From positions 310,001-374,000 of the forward strand of contig NZ_JAINVZ010000002.1 in assembly GCF_019890615.1 (NCBI RefSeq): DNA of 64,000 nucleotides, given 5' to 3'. Positions 42,586 to 54,449 of the stretch are shown piece by piece. Each line of letters opens with the position of its first letter. The first letter of the stretch is position 1. The notes beneath the pieces are model-generated. The model had not been told where the DNA came from and made no database searches. It was given only the letters and a program-made list of their open reading frames with translations. Origin of the DNA: Streptantibioticus parmotrematis (GTDB lineage: Bacteria; Actinomycetota; Actinomycetes; Streptomycetales; Streptomycetaceae). A program made the translations under genes and the position numbers.

Positions 42586-42600
42586 CATACTCGCCGTATG
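42586..42600. promoter_or_regulatory. Palindrome at the toxin-antitoxin promoter
   Basis: CATACTCGCCGTATG has 5-bp perfect arms around a 5-bp centre, with a related CCATAC at 42573-42578. It is a candidate autoregulatory operator for the ribbon-helix-helix antitoxin. Confidence 0.45.
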
Positions 42601-42651
42601 TCAGGCCTGCAATGGCGCGGACCTGGGCACCGCCGCCCGGCGCGCCCCCTC

Positions 42652-44316
<1,665 letters not shown>

Positions 44317-44474
44317 GGTCGGCGGTGTCCTCACTCGGCGGCGTTGACGGCAGGACGACCAGCGTAGAACGGCCTGGCGGCGGCCGGGAAAGTTAGGTAA
44401 GGCTCACCAGCCGGACCGTCCGCTCCCGCGACCGCTCTGGTCACGATCTATCGCGTTTGGCTATCGTGGGGCCC

Positions 44475-45179
44475 GTGGACGAGTCGTCGCTCCAGAAGCG
44501 AGAGCAGCAGCCCAGTCAGCCCGCGCCCCGGCCGTTCGCCGAGGCGGACCTGAAAGCCTCCGACGCCGACCGCGACCGCGTCGCCGAGATCCTCCGCGAC
44601 GCGCTCGCCGAGGGCAGGCTGACCCACGAGGAGCACTCGGAACGGATCGACGCCGCGTACTCCGCCCGCACCGTGGGGGAGTTGGAGCCGCTGGTCCGCG
44701 ACCTGCCCGCGCACCGGCAGCAGGCCGCGCCGGGCCCGGCCCCCGCGCCCCGGCCGTGGGCCGCCGAGCCGACGAGCGACGAGGGCGTGCAGAGCCTGGT
44801 CGCGGTCTTCGGCGGCGCCACCCGCAAGGGCCGCTGGCGGGTCGGCCGCCGCACCAACGCGTTCGCCTGCTTCGGCGGCGTCGAGATCGACCTGACCGAG
44901 GCCGTCTTCGACCGCCGCGAGACGGTGATCCACACCCTCGCGGTCTTCGGCGGCACGGACATCAAGGTCCCGGAGAACGTCACCCTGCGCTGCACGGGCA
45001 CCGGCATCTTCGGCGGCTTCGACGTCGAGACCCACGAGTCGGCCGACCCGGACGCCCCGGTCGTGGTGGTCACCGGGGTCGCGCTGTTCGGCGGGGTGAG
45101 CGCCAAGCGCAAGAAGGGCAAGCGGCTGAAGGCGTGGGGGCGCGGGGAGACCGCCCCGGGGGAGACCGGCGGCGCCTGA
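44475..45179 (+). CDS. DUF1707 / LiaF-like C-terminal domain protein
   Basis: 234 residues from GTG 44475 (GTG 44466 is an alternative). Residues 25-80 are a DUF1707 domain (LKASDADRDRVAEILRDALAEGRLTHEEHSERIDAAYSARTVGELEPLVRDLP). A Pro/Ala linker follows, then a beta-solenoid similar to the C-terminal domain of LiaF-type cell-wall stress proteins, with three AVFGG/CFGG turns (LVAVFGGATRKGRW, AFACFGGVEIDLTEAVF, TLAVFGGTDIKVPENV, GTGIFGGFDVE, GVALFGGVSAKRKK). No membrane helix is present, so it is probably cytosolic. Role unknown; envelope-stress sensing is the usual guess. Confidence 0.87.
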   Translation: MDESSLQKREQQPSQPAPRPFAEADLKASDADRDRVAEILRDALAEGRLTHEEHSERIDAAYSARTVGELEPLVRDLPAHRQQAAPGPAPAPRPWAAEPTSDEGVQSLVAVFGGATRKGRWRVGRRTNAFACFGGVEIDLTEAVFDRRETVIHTLAVFGGTDIKVPENVTLRCTGTGIFGGFDVETHESADPDAPVVVVTGVALFGGVSAKRKKGKRLKAWGRGETAPGETGGA

Positions 45180-45211
45180 CGGCGGCGGTCCGACGAGGGC
45201 GCCTGACGGCG
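45171..45211 (+). repeat. Direct repeat of the DUF1707 stop region
   Basis: The 14-mer GGCGCCTGACGGCG, which includes the gene's TGA stop, occurs at 45171-45184 and again at 45198-45211. The remaining bases up to 45442 contain no gene; the WhiB leader lies at its end. Confidence 0.7.
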
Positions 45212-45442
45212 AGGCCACGGACGGTTCGCGGGGCGGTCAACGGGCGGGGAACGGCGCGGAGTTGGCCCGCGCGCGGGGCCGCGCGCCGCGGTCCGCGTAC
45301 TCTCCGCATGAAAGAGCGCACAGCGGGTAAGGCTTGGTGCACGTCTCTCGTGCGGCTGGGCGGGGAGAAACGGACGATGACAGCCGTGCGCAGCGGCGGG
45401 CAAGGGTGAACACAACGCCGAAGCCGTCGTCAGGAGTACCCC

Positions 45443-45796
45443 GTGCTGCAACCGATCGAGCCCCTCAGGGACGCGACCACACCCTCGTATCGTCACCACC
45501 GGGATCTGGCCGGCCCGTGGCACGCCGAGGCGGCGTGCCGGCGTGACGAGGCGGGGATGTTCTTCGCCCCGTCGAAGGAGCCGACCGCGGCGCGGCTGTC
45601 CCGTGAGGAGGCCGCGAAGCAGGTCTGCGCACGCTGCCCGGTGATGCTCGAATGCCGGGAACACGCCCTGCTCCAGCCCGAGCCGTACGGAGTGTGGGGC
45701 GGGCTGACCGCCGCGGAGCGCCGGGTCGTGCTGGCCCGCCGCCGCCGCAGGGACGCCGAACTCCAGCGCACCGCACAGGTCGCGGCGGTCGGCTGA
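45443..45796 (+). CDS. WhiB family iron-sulfur regulator
   Basis: 117 residues from GTG 45443, with AGGAG five bases before it. Four cluster cysteines: Cys32 (EAACRRDE), Cys62 and Cys65 (KQVCARCPV) and Cys71 (ECREHAL). The turn GVWGG at 83-87 and the basic tail RRVVLARRRRR contact sigma factor and DNA. WhiB proteins bind 4Fe-4S clusters, sense O2/NO and act with the principal sigma factor. Its place next to glpX and fumarase matches the WblI-type gene of streptomycete chromosomes as I recall it, but the paralogue is not proven. Confidence 0.93.
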   Translation: MLQPIEPLRDATTPSYRHHRDLAGPWHAEAACRRDEAGMFFAPSKEPTAARLSREEAAKQVCARCPVMLECREHALLQPEPYGVWGGLTAAERRVVLARRRRRDAELQRTAQVAAVG

Positions 45797-45824
45797 GCCG
45801 CGCCGCGGGCAGACCGCGCACCAG

Positions 45825-45877
45825 CACCACGGGCAGGGGCCCCGCCGTACGTGACGGCGGGGCCCCTGCCCGTGGTG
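45825..45877. terminator. Long bidirectional terminator between whiB and glpX
   Basis: A perfect 24-bp stem (45825-45848 with 45854-45877) with five-base loop between converging genes, one of the longest hairpins in the window. Confidence 0.85.
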
Positions 45878-45909
45878 TGTCGTACGACCGCTGCCGGGAG
45901 GCGGGTCGC

Positions 45910-46944
45910 TCAGCGCGCGCGGTCGAAGTCGATCGCGCTGTACGCGCGCAGCTTGGAGAGCCGGTGCGTGGAGTCGATCTGCCGGATCGTGCCCGACTTG
46001 GAGCGCATGACCAGCGACGAGGTGGTCGCCGTCTCCGCCTTGTACCGCACGCCGCGCAGCAGTTCGCCGTCGGTGATGCCGGTGGCGACGAAGAACACGT
46101 TGTCGCCCCTGACCAGGTCGTCGGTGAGCAGGACGCGGTCGAGGTCGTGGCCCGCGTCGATCGCGCGCTGCCGCTCGGCGTCGTCCTTCGGCCACAGCTT
46201 GCCCTGGATCGTGCCGCCGAGGCACTTCATCGCGCAGGCCGTGATGATGCCCTCGGGGGTGCCGCCGACGCCCAGCAGCAGGTCCACGCCGGTGCCCTCG
46301 CGGCAGGCCATGATGGCGCCGGCCACGTCGCCGTCCGAGATGAACTTGATGCGCGCGCCGGTCTCCCGGATCTCCCGCACCAGGCCGTCGTGGCGCGGCC
46401 GGTCCAGCACGACCACGGTGACGTCCTCGGGCGCGCTGTTCTTCGCCTTGGCGACCCGGCGGATGTTGACGGACGCGGGCGCCGTGATGTCCACGTAGTC
46501 CGCGGCCTCCGGGCCGGTGACCAGCTTGTCCATGTAGAAGACGGCGGACGGGTCGTACATCGCGCCGCGCTCGGCGACCGCGAGCACCGAGATCGCGTTG
46601 GGCATGCCCTTGGCGTTCAGCGTGGTGCCGTCGATCGGGTCGACCGCCACGTCGCACTCGGCGCCCGAGCCGTCGCCGACCTGCTCCCCGTTGAAGAGCA
46701 TGGGCGCCTCGTCCTTCTCGCCCTCGCCGATCACCACCACGCCGTTCATCGACACGGTGTGCACCAGGGTGCGCATGGCCTTGACCGCCGCGCCGTCGGC
46801 GCCGTTCTTGTCGCCGCGGCCGACCCAGCGGCCGGCGGCCATGGCGGCGGCCTCGGTCACCCGGACCAGTTCGAGCGCGAGGTTGCGGTCGGGAGCCTCG
46901 GGGCTGACTTCGAGTGGGGGCGGCAGGTGGTGGTGCTCGGTCAT
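45910..46944 (-). CDS. glpX: Class II fructose-1,6-bisphosphatase GlpX
   Basis: 344 residues. Lithium-sensitive phosphatase motifs: [56 protein letters not shown] and [17 protein letters not shown]. The DPIDGTT segment and the GEGEKDE Asp/Glu residues bind the catalytic metals. It is the gluconeogenic phosphatase in actinobacteria, which lack the class I enzyme in many cases. ATG 46944 has AAAGGTGCG upstream. Confidence 0.95.
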   Translation of the reverse strand: MTEHHHLPPPLEVSPEAPDRNLALELVRVTEAAAMAAGRWVGRGDKNGADGAAVKAMRTLVHTVSMNGVVVIGEGEKDEAPMLFNGEQVGDGSGAECDVAVDPIDGTTLNAKGMPNAISVLAVAERGAMYDPSAVFYMDKLVTGPEAADYVDITAPASVNIRRVAKAKNSAPEDVTVVVLDRPRHDGLVREIRETGARIKFISDGDVAGAIMACREGTGVDLLLGVGGTPEGIITACAMKCLGGTIQGKLWPKDDAERQRAIDAGHDLDRVLLTDDLVRGDNVFFVATGITDGELLRGVRYKAETATTSSLVMRSKSGTIRQIDSTHRLSKLRAYSAIDFDRAR

Positions 46945-47159
46945 CGGAGCGCACCTTTCTGTACGGCGACGGCCGGATCAAGAGGGTGATGTGACTTTAT
47001 CGGTCGCGCGCCGGTCTGAGCAGGGGGCCCTACACATGAGCACCGGTACCCGCCATCGGCCGCCCGTACCCGCCCGGCCGGGCCCGGGTCCCGGTTCCGC
47101 CCGACGCCACCCGGGACCCGTGGCACGACCCGCCGACGCCATGGGGGACGATAGGGGGC

Positions 47160-47675
47160 GTGGCAGGTATGCGTGGCAAGCAGACAGTGCGGGACATGAT
47201 GCTCTCGATCCTGGTCATGGGCGTCGTCGTGGCGGGGCTCTACATCTTCCTGCCGCACGGCGGGACCGACCCGGTGAAGACCGTGAGCTACAACGTCGAG
47301 CTGGGCCAGGCGCGGCACGCCGCGCCCTACCCGGTGGCCGCCCCCGAGGGGTTGCCGAAGCAGTGGCGGGCGACCTCGGTGACGTACGACGGCTCCGACC
47401 CGAAGGCGAGCACCTGGCACCTGGGGTTCATCGACCCGCAGGGGCAGTACGCCTCGGTCGACCAGAGCAACGGGGCGGCCGGAGCCTTCGTCTCCACAAC
47501 CACCCAGCAGTCCACCCGGCACGGCACGCAGACCGTCGCCGGGCAGACCTGGGACCGCTACACCGGTGGCCGCTACCAGGCGCTGGCCCGCACCGAGCAC
47601 GGGGTGACCACGGTGGTGGACGGCACCGCGCCGTTCAGCCAGCTCGCCGAGCTGGCCGCCGCGCTGCGGACCTGA
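47160..47675 (+). CDS. DUF4245 family membrane-anchored protein
   Basis: 171 residues from GTG 47160. One N-terminal membrane anchor (RDMMLSILVMGVVVAGLYIFLP) is followed by an extracytoplasmic domain: VSYNVELGQARHAAPYPVAAPEGLPKQWRATSVTYDG ... TWHLGFIDPQGQYASVDQSNG ... GQTWDRYTGGRYQALARTEHGVTTVVDGTAPFSQLAELAAAL. This is the DUF4245 pattern of actinobacteria. No function is known. The 215-bp gap to glpX holds its promoter; I see no gene there. Confidence 0.87.
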   Translation: MAGMRGKQTVRDMMLSILVMGVVVAGLYIFLPHGGTDPVKTVSYNVELGQARHAAPYPVAAPEGLPKQWRATSVTYDGSDPKASTWHLGFIDPQGQYASVDQSNGAAGAFVSTTTQQSTRHGTQTVAGQTWDRYTGGRYQALARTEHGVTTVVDGTAPFSQLAELAAALRT

Positions 47676-47729
47676 GGTCGCGGTCCCTGACGCGGCGGCG
47701 GCACCCGTGCCCTGACGCCGGTCCGGGGC

Positions 47730-48323
47730 TCAGACGGTGGTGACGACCTCGTCGAACTCCAGGCGCGGGGAGCGCGGGCGGAACGCGTCGTCGCCCGGCT
47801 TGCCGATGTTGACCACGGCCAGCACCGCGTGCTCGCCGTCGGCGAAGAACTCCTTGTTGACGCCCTCGGGGTCGTAGCCGGTCATCGGACCGGCGGCCAG
47901 GCCCGCGGCGCGCACGCCGACGATGAAGTAGCCGACCTGGAGCGCGGCGTTGAACGCGGCGGAGCGCTCGCGGACCGCGCGCTCGCTGAAGAAGGCGTCC
48001 TTGGCCTGCGGAAAGTGCGGGAAGAGCTTCGGCAGCTCCTCGTGGAACTCGTTGTCGGCGGCCAGGATCGCGGTCAGCGGCGCCGCGGCGGTCTTCGCCC
48101 GGTTGCCCTCGGACATGTGGCCGAGCAGCCGCTCGCGGGCCTCGGCGGACCGCACCAGCACGACCCGCAGCGGGGACTGGTTGAACGCGGTCGGCGCGTA
48201 CTTGACCAGGTCGTACACGGCCTTCACCTGCTCGTCCGTCACCGGCTCGTCGGTGAAGGTGTTGGCGGTGTGGGCCTCGCGGAACAGCAGGTCCTGGGCG
48301 GCGGGGTCGAGAATGAGCGACAT
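47730..48323 (-). CDS. Nitroreductase family protein (malonic semialdehyde reductase RutE-like)
   Basis: 197 residues. FMN-binding nitroreductase fold with the RutE/YdfG-type pattern: MSLILDPAAQDLLFREAHTANTFTDEPVTDEQVKAVYDLVKYAPTAFNQSPLRVVLV, AAPLTAILAADNEFHEELPKLFPH and VGYFIVGVRAAGLAAGPMTGYDPEGVNKEFFADG. It would reduce malonic semialdehyde or nitroaromatics with NAD(P)H. Three GGACAAC-type repeats lie at and upstream of its ATG. Confidence 0.88.
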   Translation of the reverse strand: MSLILDPAAQDLLFREAHTANTFTDEPVTDEQVKAVYDLVKYAPTAFNQSPLRVVLVRSAEARERLLGHMSEGNRAKTAAAPLTAILAADNEFHEELPKLFPHFPQAKDAFFSERAVRERSAAFNAALQVGYFIVGVRAAGLAAGPMTGYDPEGVNKEFFADGEHAVLAVVNIGKPGDDAFRPRSPRLEFDEVVTTV

Positions 48324-48395
48324 ATCCGGACAACCTCATGGATATCGGACAACGCGGGGCGCGCGTGGTCGACGGGCAGTGTCATCCGGGACAAC
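48322..48395. repeat. Three ATCCGGACAAC-type repeats upstream of the nitroreductase gene
   Basis: ATATCCGGACAAC (48322-48334), ATATCGGACAAC (48342-48353) and ATCCGGGACAAC (48384-48395) are in the same orientation; the first overlaps the start codon. An AACTT/AAGTT inverted repeat (48393-48408) adjoins the last. They may be regulator sites of the nitroreductase. Confidence 0.5.
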
Positions 48396-48526
48396 TTGCC
48401 TGAAAGTTCAACCATTCCTGAATCGGGTGTGACGCGCGCCACGTCGGCCGATTACGCGCCAAAACGCGGTGCGCTGTACGGAGCCGTCACGTGGGGCGCC
48501 ACGCGTCACGTGGGGCAGGCCGTGGC

Positions 48527-48805
48527 CTACGACGCCGCGTCGCCTTCGCCCGTCCCGCCGTCCTCGGCGTCCCCCTCCTCGCCGTCCTCCCGCGCCAGCG
48601 CCGCGTCCAGCCGGGCGCGGGCGCCGTCCAGCCAACGGCGGCACACGCGGGCCAGCTCCTCGCCGCGCTCCCACAGGGCGAGCGACTCCTCCAGGGTCGA
48701 GCCGCCCGCCTCCAGCCGCCGCACGACGTCGATCAGCTCGTCGCGCGCCTGCTCGTACCCCAGCGTGTCCTGATCCGCCGTCTCCGCCGTGTCCTGATCT
48801 GCCAT
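48527..48805 (-). CDS. xseB: Exodeoxyribonuclease VII small subunit
   Basis: 92 residues. The XseB helix pair is clear: [56 protein letters not shown], followed by an acidic Gly/Glu tail. Several XseB chains wrap the XseA coiled coil to make the single-strand-specific exonuclease. It lies nine bases after xseA and is cotranscribed. Confidence 0.95.
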   Translation of the reverse strand: MADQDTAETADQDTLGYEQARDELIDVVRRLEAGGSTLEESLALWERGEELARVCRRWLDGARARLDAALAREDGEEGDAEDGGTGEGDAAS

Positions 48806-48814
48806 GGCGCAAGC

Positions 48815-50041
48815 CTAGGCGGAGGGTCCGACATCGCCGGTGACGCGGACCGCGAACTCGCCCTCGGCCACCCGCGCCCGCAGCGCGTCGCCGTCCGCCA
48901 CCTCGCCGGCCGCCCGCACCACCGAGCCGTCCTCCCGCTGGAGCACCGCGTACCCGCGCCGCAGCGTCGCCGCGGGGGACAGGGCGACGACCCGGGCCAG
49001 GGTGTGCGCCAGGTCCGCGTCCGCGCGGTCCAGCAGATGGCCCAGGGTGCGCCGAGAACGCTCGGTGAGGGCGGCTACCCGCTCCTCGCGCTCCTCGACC
49101 ATCAGGTGCGGCCGCTCCATGCAGGGCCTGCTCAGCGCCGCCCGCAGGCCGCGCTCCTCGCGGTCCAGCAGGTGCGTCACGGTGCGCAGCGCCCGCCCGG
49201 TCAGCAGCCGGATGCGCTGCTGCTCCTCGCCGACGTCCGGCACGATCTTCTTCGCCGCGTCGGTCGGGGTGGACGCGCGCAGGTCGGCGACGAGGTCCAG
49301 CAGCGGCGAGTCGGGCTCGTGGCCGATCGCGGAGACCACCGGGGTGCGGCAGGCCGCCACCGTACGGATCAGCTCCTCGTCGGAGAACGGCAGCAGGTCC
49401 TCCACGCTGCCGCCGCCGCGCGCCACCACGATCACGTCCACCTCGGGCAGCGCGTCCAGCTCCCGCACGGCCTCGACGACCTTCGGCACCGCGTACGCGC
49501 CCTGCACGGGCACGTTGCGCACCTCGAAGCGGACGGCGGGCCAGCGCAGCCGCGCGTTCTCCAGCACGTCGTGCTCGGCGGCCGAGGCGCGGCCGCAGAC
49601 CAGGCCGATCAGCTGCGGCAGGAACGGCAACGGCTTCTTGCGCTCCAGCGCGAACAGGCCCTCGGCCGCGAGCGACTTCTTCAGCCGCTCCAGTCGCGCC
49701 AGCAGCTCGCCGACGCCCACCGGGCGTATCTCGGCGGCGCGCAGCGACAGCTGGCCGCGCGGCGCGTACCACTCGGGCTTGGCGTGCACCACGACCCGGG
49801 CGCCCTCGCTGACCGCGTCGGCGACCGCCTCGAAGACCGCGCGGAAGCAGGTCACGCTGATCGACACGTCCCGCGACGGGTCGCGCAGCGTCAGGAAGAC
49901 CACCCCGGCACCGGGACGCCGCGACAACTGGGTGATCTGCCCCTCCACCCAGACCGCGCCCAGCCGGTCGATCCACCCTCCGATCAGCCGCGACACCTCG
50001 CCGACCGGGATCGGCGCTTCCGCGGACGTGGTGACAGCCAT
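48815..50041 (-). CDS. xseA: Exodeoxyribonuclease VII large subunit
   Basis: 408 residues. N-terminal OB-fold ([38 protein letters not shown]), catalytic core with PTAFxN-like segment ([101 protein letters not shown]), then the coiled coil that binds XseB. It degrades single-stranded DNA from both ends in repair. ATG 50041. Confidence 0.96.
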   Translation of the reverse strand: MAVTTSAEAPIPVGEVSRLIGGWIDRLGAVWVEGQITQLSRRPGAGVVFLTLRDPSRDVSISVTCFRAVFEAVADAVSEGARVVVHAKPEWYAPRGQLSLRAAEIRPVGVGELLARLERLKKSLAAEGLFALERKKPLPFLPQLIGLVCGRASAAEHDVLENARLRWPAVRFEVRNVPVQGAYAVPKVVEAVRELDALPEVDVIVVARGGGSVEDLLPFSDEELIRTVAACRTPVVSAIGHEPDSPLLDLVADLRASTPTDAAKKIVPDVGEEQQRIRLLTGRALRTVTHLLDREERGLRAALSRPCMERPHLMVEEREERVAALTERSRRTLGHLLDRADADLAHTLARVVALSPAATLRRGYAVLQREDGSVVRAAGEVADGDALRARVAEGEFAVRVTGDVGPSA

Positions 50042-50265
50042 ACGGGGAGGTTAGCGGCAGCCACCGACAGCGGACGGCAGCGCGGGGGGCCCGCCCGAAG
50101 GGCCGGGCGGGCGGCTTCGGGAGACTGGGCAGCGGCGTGGTGGGCGGGTTTGGGGGGTCGGGCGGCGGCGAGACGCGCGGGTTTGGGGCCCGTGCGGCGG
50201 CAAGGCGGGCGACTTCCGCGTGTCCCACGCCCGGTTCCTCCCGCTTGCGCCCCTACGTTGGTGGG

Positions 50266-50898
50266 GTGGACCAACCGCGCACGCGTACCCCGAACCCGTC
50301 CGGCACCTCCGGCGCGCCCCGTTCGGCGACGGCCGACGCCCGGCCCAGGCTGCCGCGCCCGACGGCACCCCGGTCGGACCGCACCCGCCGTTCGCCGCGC
50401 GCCGACGCGCCGCACGCGGGCCGGGCCCGGCGCGCCCCGGCCGCACGCGGCGCCGTCGGCCTCGGTGAGCGGCTGGGCAGGCTGGCCCGCCCGGACGCCA
50501 AGCTCACCGGCTTCGGCGCGGGCGTCGTCATCGGCGTGCTGACGCTGCTGGGCGGGGGGCTCAACGTGCTCTTCGCCGATCAGCCCGGCGCGTTCTTCGG
50601 CGTGGTCTTCGTGCTGGCCTCCGTGGCGGGCGCGTTGTGGGTACGGCGCGCCGACCTGGCCGCCGCGCCGGTCAGCGCGCCGATCGCGTTCGCCGTGGCG
50701 CTGGTGATCACCGGTGACGACGGGGGCGGCGGCCTCCTCGCGCATGCGGCGGCCACGGTCGCCGGCCTCGCCGAGCGCACCGGCTGGCTCTACACCGGAA
50801 CCCTGCTGTCGGCGGCGGTCGCCGCCGCCCGCCACTTCGGGGAACGCCCGACGGAGGGGGCGGCGGCGCGACGGGCGCGGAGGCGCGAGCGGCCGTAG
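50266..50898 (+). CDS. DUF6542-type integral membrane protein
   Basis: 210 residues from GTG 50266. The first 70 residues are Pro/Arg/Ala-rich and disordered. Four hydrophobic segments follow (KLTGFGAGVVIGVLTLLGGGLNVLF, GAFFGVVFVLASVAGALWV, APIAFAVALVITGDD, GWLYTGTLLSAAVAAARHF), the layout of the DUF6542 domain seen next to xseA/ispH in streptomycetes. It is divergent from xseA. Function unknown. Confidence 0.82.
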   Translation: MDQPRTRTPNPSGTSGAPRSATADARPRLPRPTAPRSDRTRRSPRADAPHAGRARRAPAARGAVGLGERLGRLARPDAKLTGFGAGVVIGVLTLLGGGLNVLFADQPGAFFGVVFVLASVAGALWVRRADLAAAPVSAPIAFAVALVITGDDGGGGLLAHAAATVAGLAERTGWLYTGTLLSAAVAAARHFGERPTEGAAARRARRRERP

Positions 50899-50950
50899 GC
50901 GTTCGCCGTCGTGGGGGCGGGGCGGCGCCCTGCGGCTCGGGCCTCCGCGG

Positions 50951-51802
50951 TCAGGCCCCCGCGTTCGGCTTGGTGGCCGCGTTCGGCGTGCTGGCCGCGT
51001 TCACGGAGAGGGGCGCGTGCGCGGTGCTCGGCGCGTTCGCCGTGCTCGTCGCGTTCGCCCGCAGGGAGGCGGCCATCGCCGCGCCGACGATGCCCGCGTT
51101 GTTCTGGAGTTCGGCGGGCACCAGCTCGGCCCTGACGCCCTCGATCAGCGGCAGGAACTTGTCCGCCTTGCGGCTCACCCCGCCGCCGATCACGAAGCGC
51201 TCGGGCGAGAAGAGCATCTCCACGTGCGCCAGGTACTCCTGGACCCGCCGCGCCCAGTGCTTCCAGCTCAGGTCGTGGTCCTCCTTGGCGCGGGAGGACG
51301 CGCGGTGCTCGGCGTCGTGGCCGTTCAGCTCCAGGTGACCCAGTTCGGTGTTGGGCAGCAGGCGCCCGCCGGTGAAGACCGCGCTGCCGATGCCGGTGCC
51401 CAACGTCAGCACGATCACCGTGCCGTCGATCCCGCGCCCGGCGCCGAACGCCATCTCGGCGGTCCCGGCCGCGTCGGCGTCGTTGATGAGGGTGACCGGC
51501 AGGCGCAGCTCGCGGGTGAGCAGGGCGGTCGCGTCGAGGCCGACCCAGTCGCGGTGCATGTTGGCGGCCGTACGGGTCACGCCGTCCGCGATCACCCCGG
51601 GGAACGTCACGCCGACCGGCCCCGACCAGCCGAAGTGCTCGACGACCTCCTTGACGGCCGCGATCACCGTGTCGGGCTCCGAGGGGTGCGGGGTGAGGAC
51701 CTTGTGCCGCTCCTGGGCCAGTTCGCCGCGGGCCAGATCGACCGGGGCGCCCTTGATGCCGGAGCCGCCGATGTCCACGCCGAAGACTTGTCCGGAACTC
51801 AT
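50951..51802 (-). CDS. ppgK: Polyphosphate glucokinase (ROK family) with unusual C-terminal tail
   Basis: 283 residues. ROK fold: FGVDIGGSGIKGAPVDL phosphate loop, EVVEHFGWSGPVGVTFPG, the substrate loop INDADAAGTAEMAFGAG and VLTLGTGIGSAVFTGG, and ELGHLELNGHDAEH with the zinc/glucose residues. Polyphosphate or ATP drives glucose phosphorylation. The catalytic domain ends near residue 245; the last 35 residues are an Ala/Asn/Thr-rich tail (NATSTANAPSTAH...) not usual for the family. The end abuts the DUF6542 stop region. Confidence 0.93.
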   Translation of the reverse strand: MSSGQVFGVDIGGSGIKGAPVDLARGELAQERHKVLTPHPSEPDTVIAAVKEVVEHFGWSGPVGVTFPGVIADGVTRTAANMHRDWVGLDATALLTRELRLPVTLINDADAAGTAEMAFGAGRGIDGTVIVLTLGTGIGSAVFTGGRLLPNTELGHLELNGHDAEHRASSRAKEDHDLSWKHWARRVQEYLAHVEMLFSPERFVIGGGVSRKADKFLPLIEGVRAELVPAELQNNAGIVGAAMAASLRANATSTANAPSTAHAPLSVNAASTPNAATKPNAGA

Positions 51803-51909
51803 GCCCTCAACCTACGGCCGCCGGGCACGCCGGGCCTGCCGGAGGGGACGGATACGGCGGTTCCGCCACGTACCCGTACGGTCCGGTGCTTACGGGTCCG
51901 TAACGTGAG

Positions 51910-51985
51910 GGCGTATCCGCCAGGCGTCGGCGTATCCGTCAGGCGCCGGCGTATCCGTCAGGCGCCGGCGTATCCGTCAGGCGTC
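51910..51985. repeat. 19-bp tandem repeat, four copies, including the ispH stop codon
   Basis: Copies begin at 51910, 51929, 51948 and 51967 with period 19; on the minus strand the unit is GGCGCCTGACGGATACGCC, with small variants in the outer copies. The copy at 51967 contains the real ispH TGA, so the array appears to have grown from the gene's end. Confidence 0.85.
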
Positions 51986-52984
51986 GTCGCCGGAAGGGGA
52001 CGAGGCGGTCGTGGTCCCCGCCTGCGCTTCCGCGCGCAGGTCGCGGCGGAGCTCCTTCGGCAGCGAGAACTGGATGCTCTCCCGGGCCGACGTCACCACC
52101 TCGACGTCCTCGTAGCCGCGCTTCGCCAGCCACTCCAACACGCCCTCGACCAGGATCTCCGGGACGGAGGCGCCGGAGGTCACGCCGACCGTGCTCACGC
52201 CCTCCAGCCAGGCCTCGTCGATCTCGTCGGCGAAGTCCACCAGATGGGCGTCGCGGGCGCCCGCCTGGAGGGCGACCTCCACCAGCCGCACCGAGTTGGA
52301 GGAGTTCTTCGAACCGACCACGACCACCAGGTCGGCGTCCGCACCGAGCTGCTTGACGGCCACCTGGCGGTTCTGCGTCGCGTAGCAGATGTCGTCGCTG
52401 GGCGGGCTGACCAGGGCGGGGAAGCGCTCCTTGAGCTTGTCGACGGTCTCCATCGTCTCGTCCACCGACAGGGTGGTCTGCGACAGCCAGACGAGCTTGT
52501 TCTCGTCGCGCACGGACAGCCCGGCGACGTCCTCGGGCCCGTCCACCAGGTGGATGCGCTCGGGCGCCTCGCCCATGGTGCCGATGACCTCCTCGTGGCC
52601 CTCGTGGCCGATGAGGAGGATGTCGTAGTCCTCGGAGGCGAAGCGCTTGGCCTCCTTGTGGACCTTGGTCACCAGGGGGCAGGTGGCGTCGATGGACGCC
52701 AGCCGCCGCTGCGCCGCCTCGTCGTGGACGACGGGGGCGACACCGTGCGCGGAGAAGATGACGATGGCGCCCTCGGGCACCTCCTCCGTCTCGTCGACGA
52801 AGATCGCGCCCTTCTTCTCCAGGGTCTGCACGACGTATTTGTTGTGCACGATCTGCTTGCGCACGTAGACCGGCGCACCGTACTGCTCGAGGGCCTTCTC
52901 GACGGTGATCACGGCGCGATCCACGCCCGCGCAGTAGCCGCGGGGCGCGGCGAGCAGGACACGGCGGCGAGCTGAAGCAGTCAT
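51977..52984 (-). CDS. ispH: 4-hydroxy-3-methylbut-2-enyl diphosphate reductase
   Basis: 335 residues from ATG 52984; an ATG at 52993 would add three. Cluster cysteines: Cys18 in [14 protein letters not shown], one in [12 protein letters not shown] and one in [10 protein letters not shown]. The family motifs [22 protein letters not shown] and [12 protein letters not shown] are present. It makes IPP and DMAPP at the last step of the MEP pathway with a 4Fe-4S cluster. The stop codon lies within a four-copy 19-bp tandem repeat. Confidence 0.96.
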   Translation of the reverse strand: MTASARRRVLLAAPRGYCAGVDRAVITVEKALEQYGAPVYVRKQIVHNKYVVQTLEKKGAIFVDETEEVPEGAIVIFSAHGVAPVVHDEAAQRRLASIDATCPLVTKVHKEAKRFASEDYDILLIGHEGHEEVIGTMGEAPERIHLVDGPEDVAGLSVRDENKLVWLSQTTLSVDETMETVDKLKERFPALVSPPSDDICYATQNRQVAVKQLGADADLVVVVGSKNSSNSVRLVEVALQAGARDAHLVDFADEIDEAWLEGVSTVGVTSGASVPEILVEGVLEWLAKRGYEDVEVVTSARESIQFSLPKELRRDLRAEAQAGTTTASSPSGDDA

Positions 52985-53199
52985 GGCACCCATCGTACGG
53001 GCGCGGTGCGGGCGGGGAGGGGGCGGCGGGGCGTGGCGCGAGGGGTGCCGCCGGGAGTGCGGAGGCGCGAGGGGTGCGGGGCGTGCCCGGTGCCGGACCT
53101 GCCGTGGCCGGCCCGCCGGAAGGCGAACTCCGCCCCTCCGCCCCAAGGCCCTAAACTGAGGCGTTGGTCCCCCATCCTCCTGCAACGGGAAGTCGTCAC

Positions 53200-54288
<1,089 letters not shown>

Positions 54289-54330
54289 CTGTTCCGTCAG
54301 CCGCTGTTAGCGACTTCCTGAGATGCGGGT

Positions 54331-54368
54331 CGGAGGGGGGCGGACTCAGGCGAGTCCGCCCCCCTCCG
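54331..54368. terminator. Terminator between ychF and the membrane-protein gene
   Basis: Perfect 17-bp stem (54331-54347 with 54352-54368), AGGC loop, between converging genes. Confidence 0.75.
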
Positions 54369-54449
54369 CAAGCCGAGCTGTCGGGCTCCTACCGATACCG
54401 CTCACTCAGCATTCGCGTCGTGTCCGCGGCCGCCGAATCTGCTCGACCT

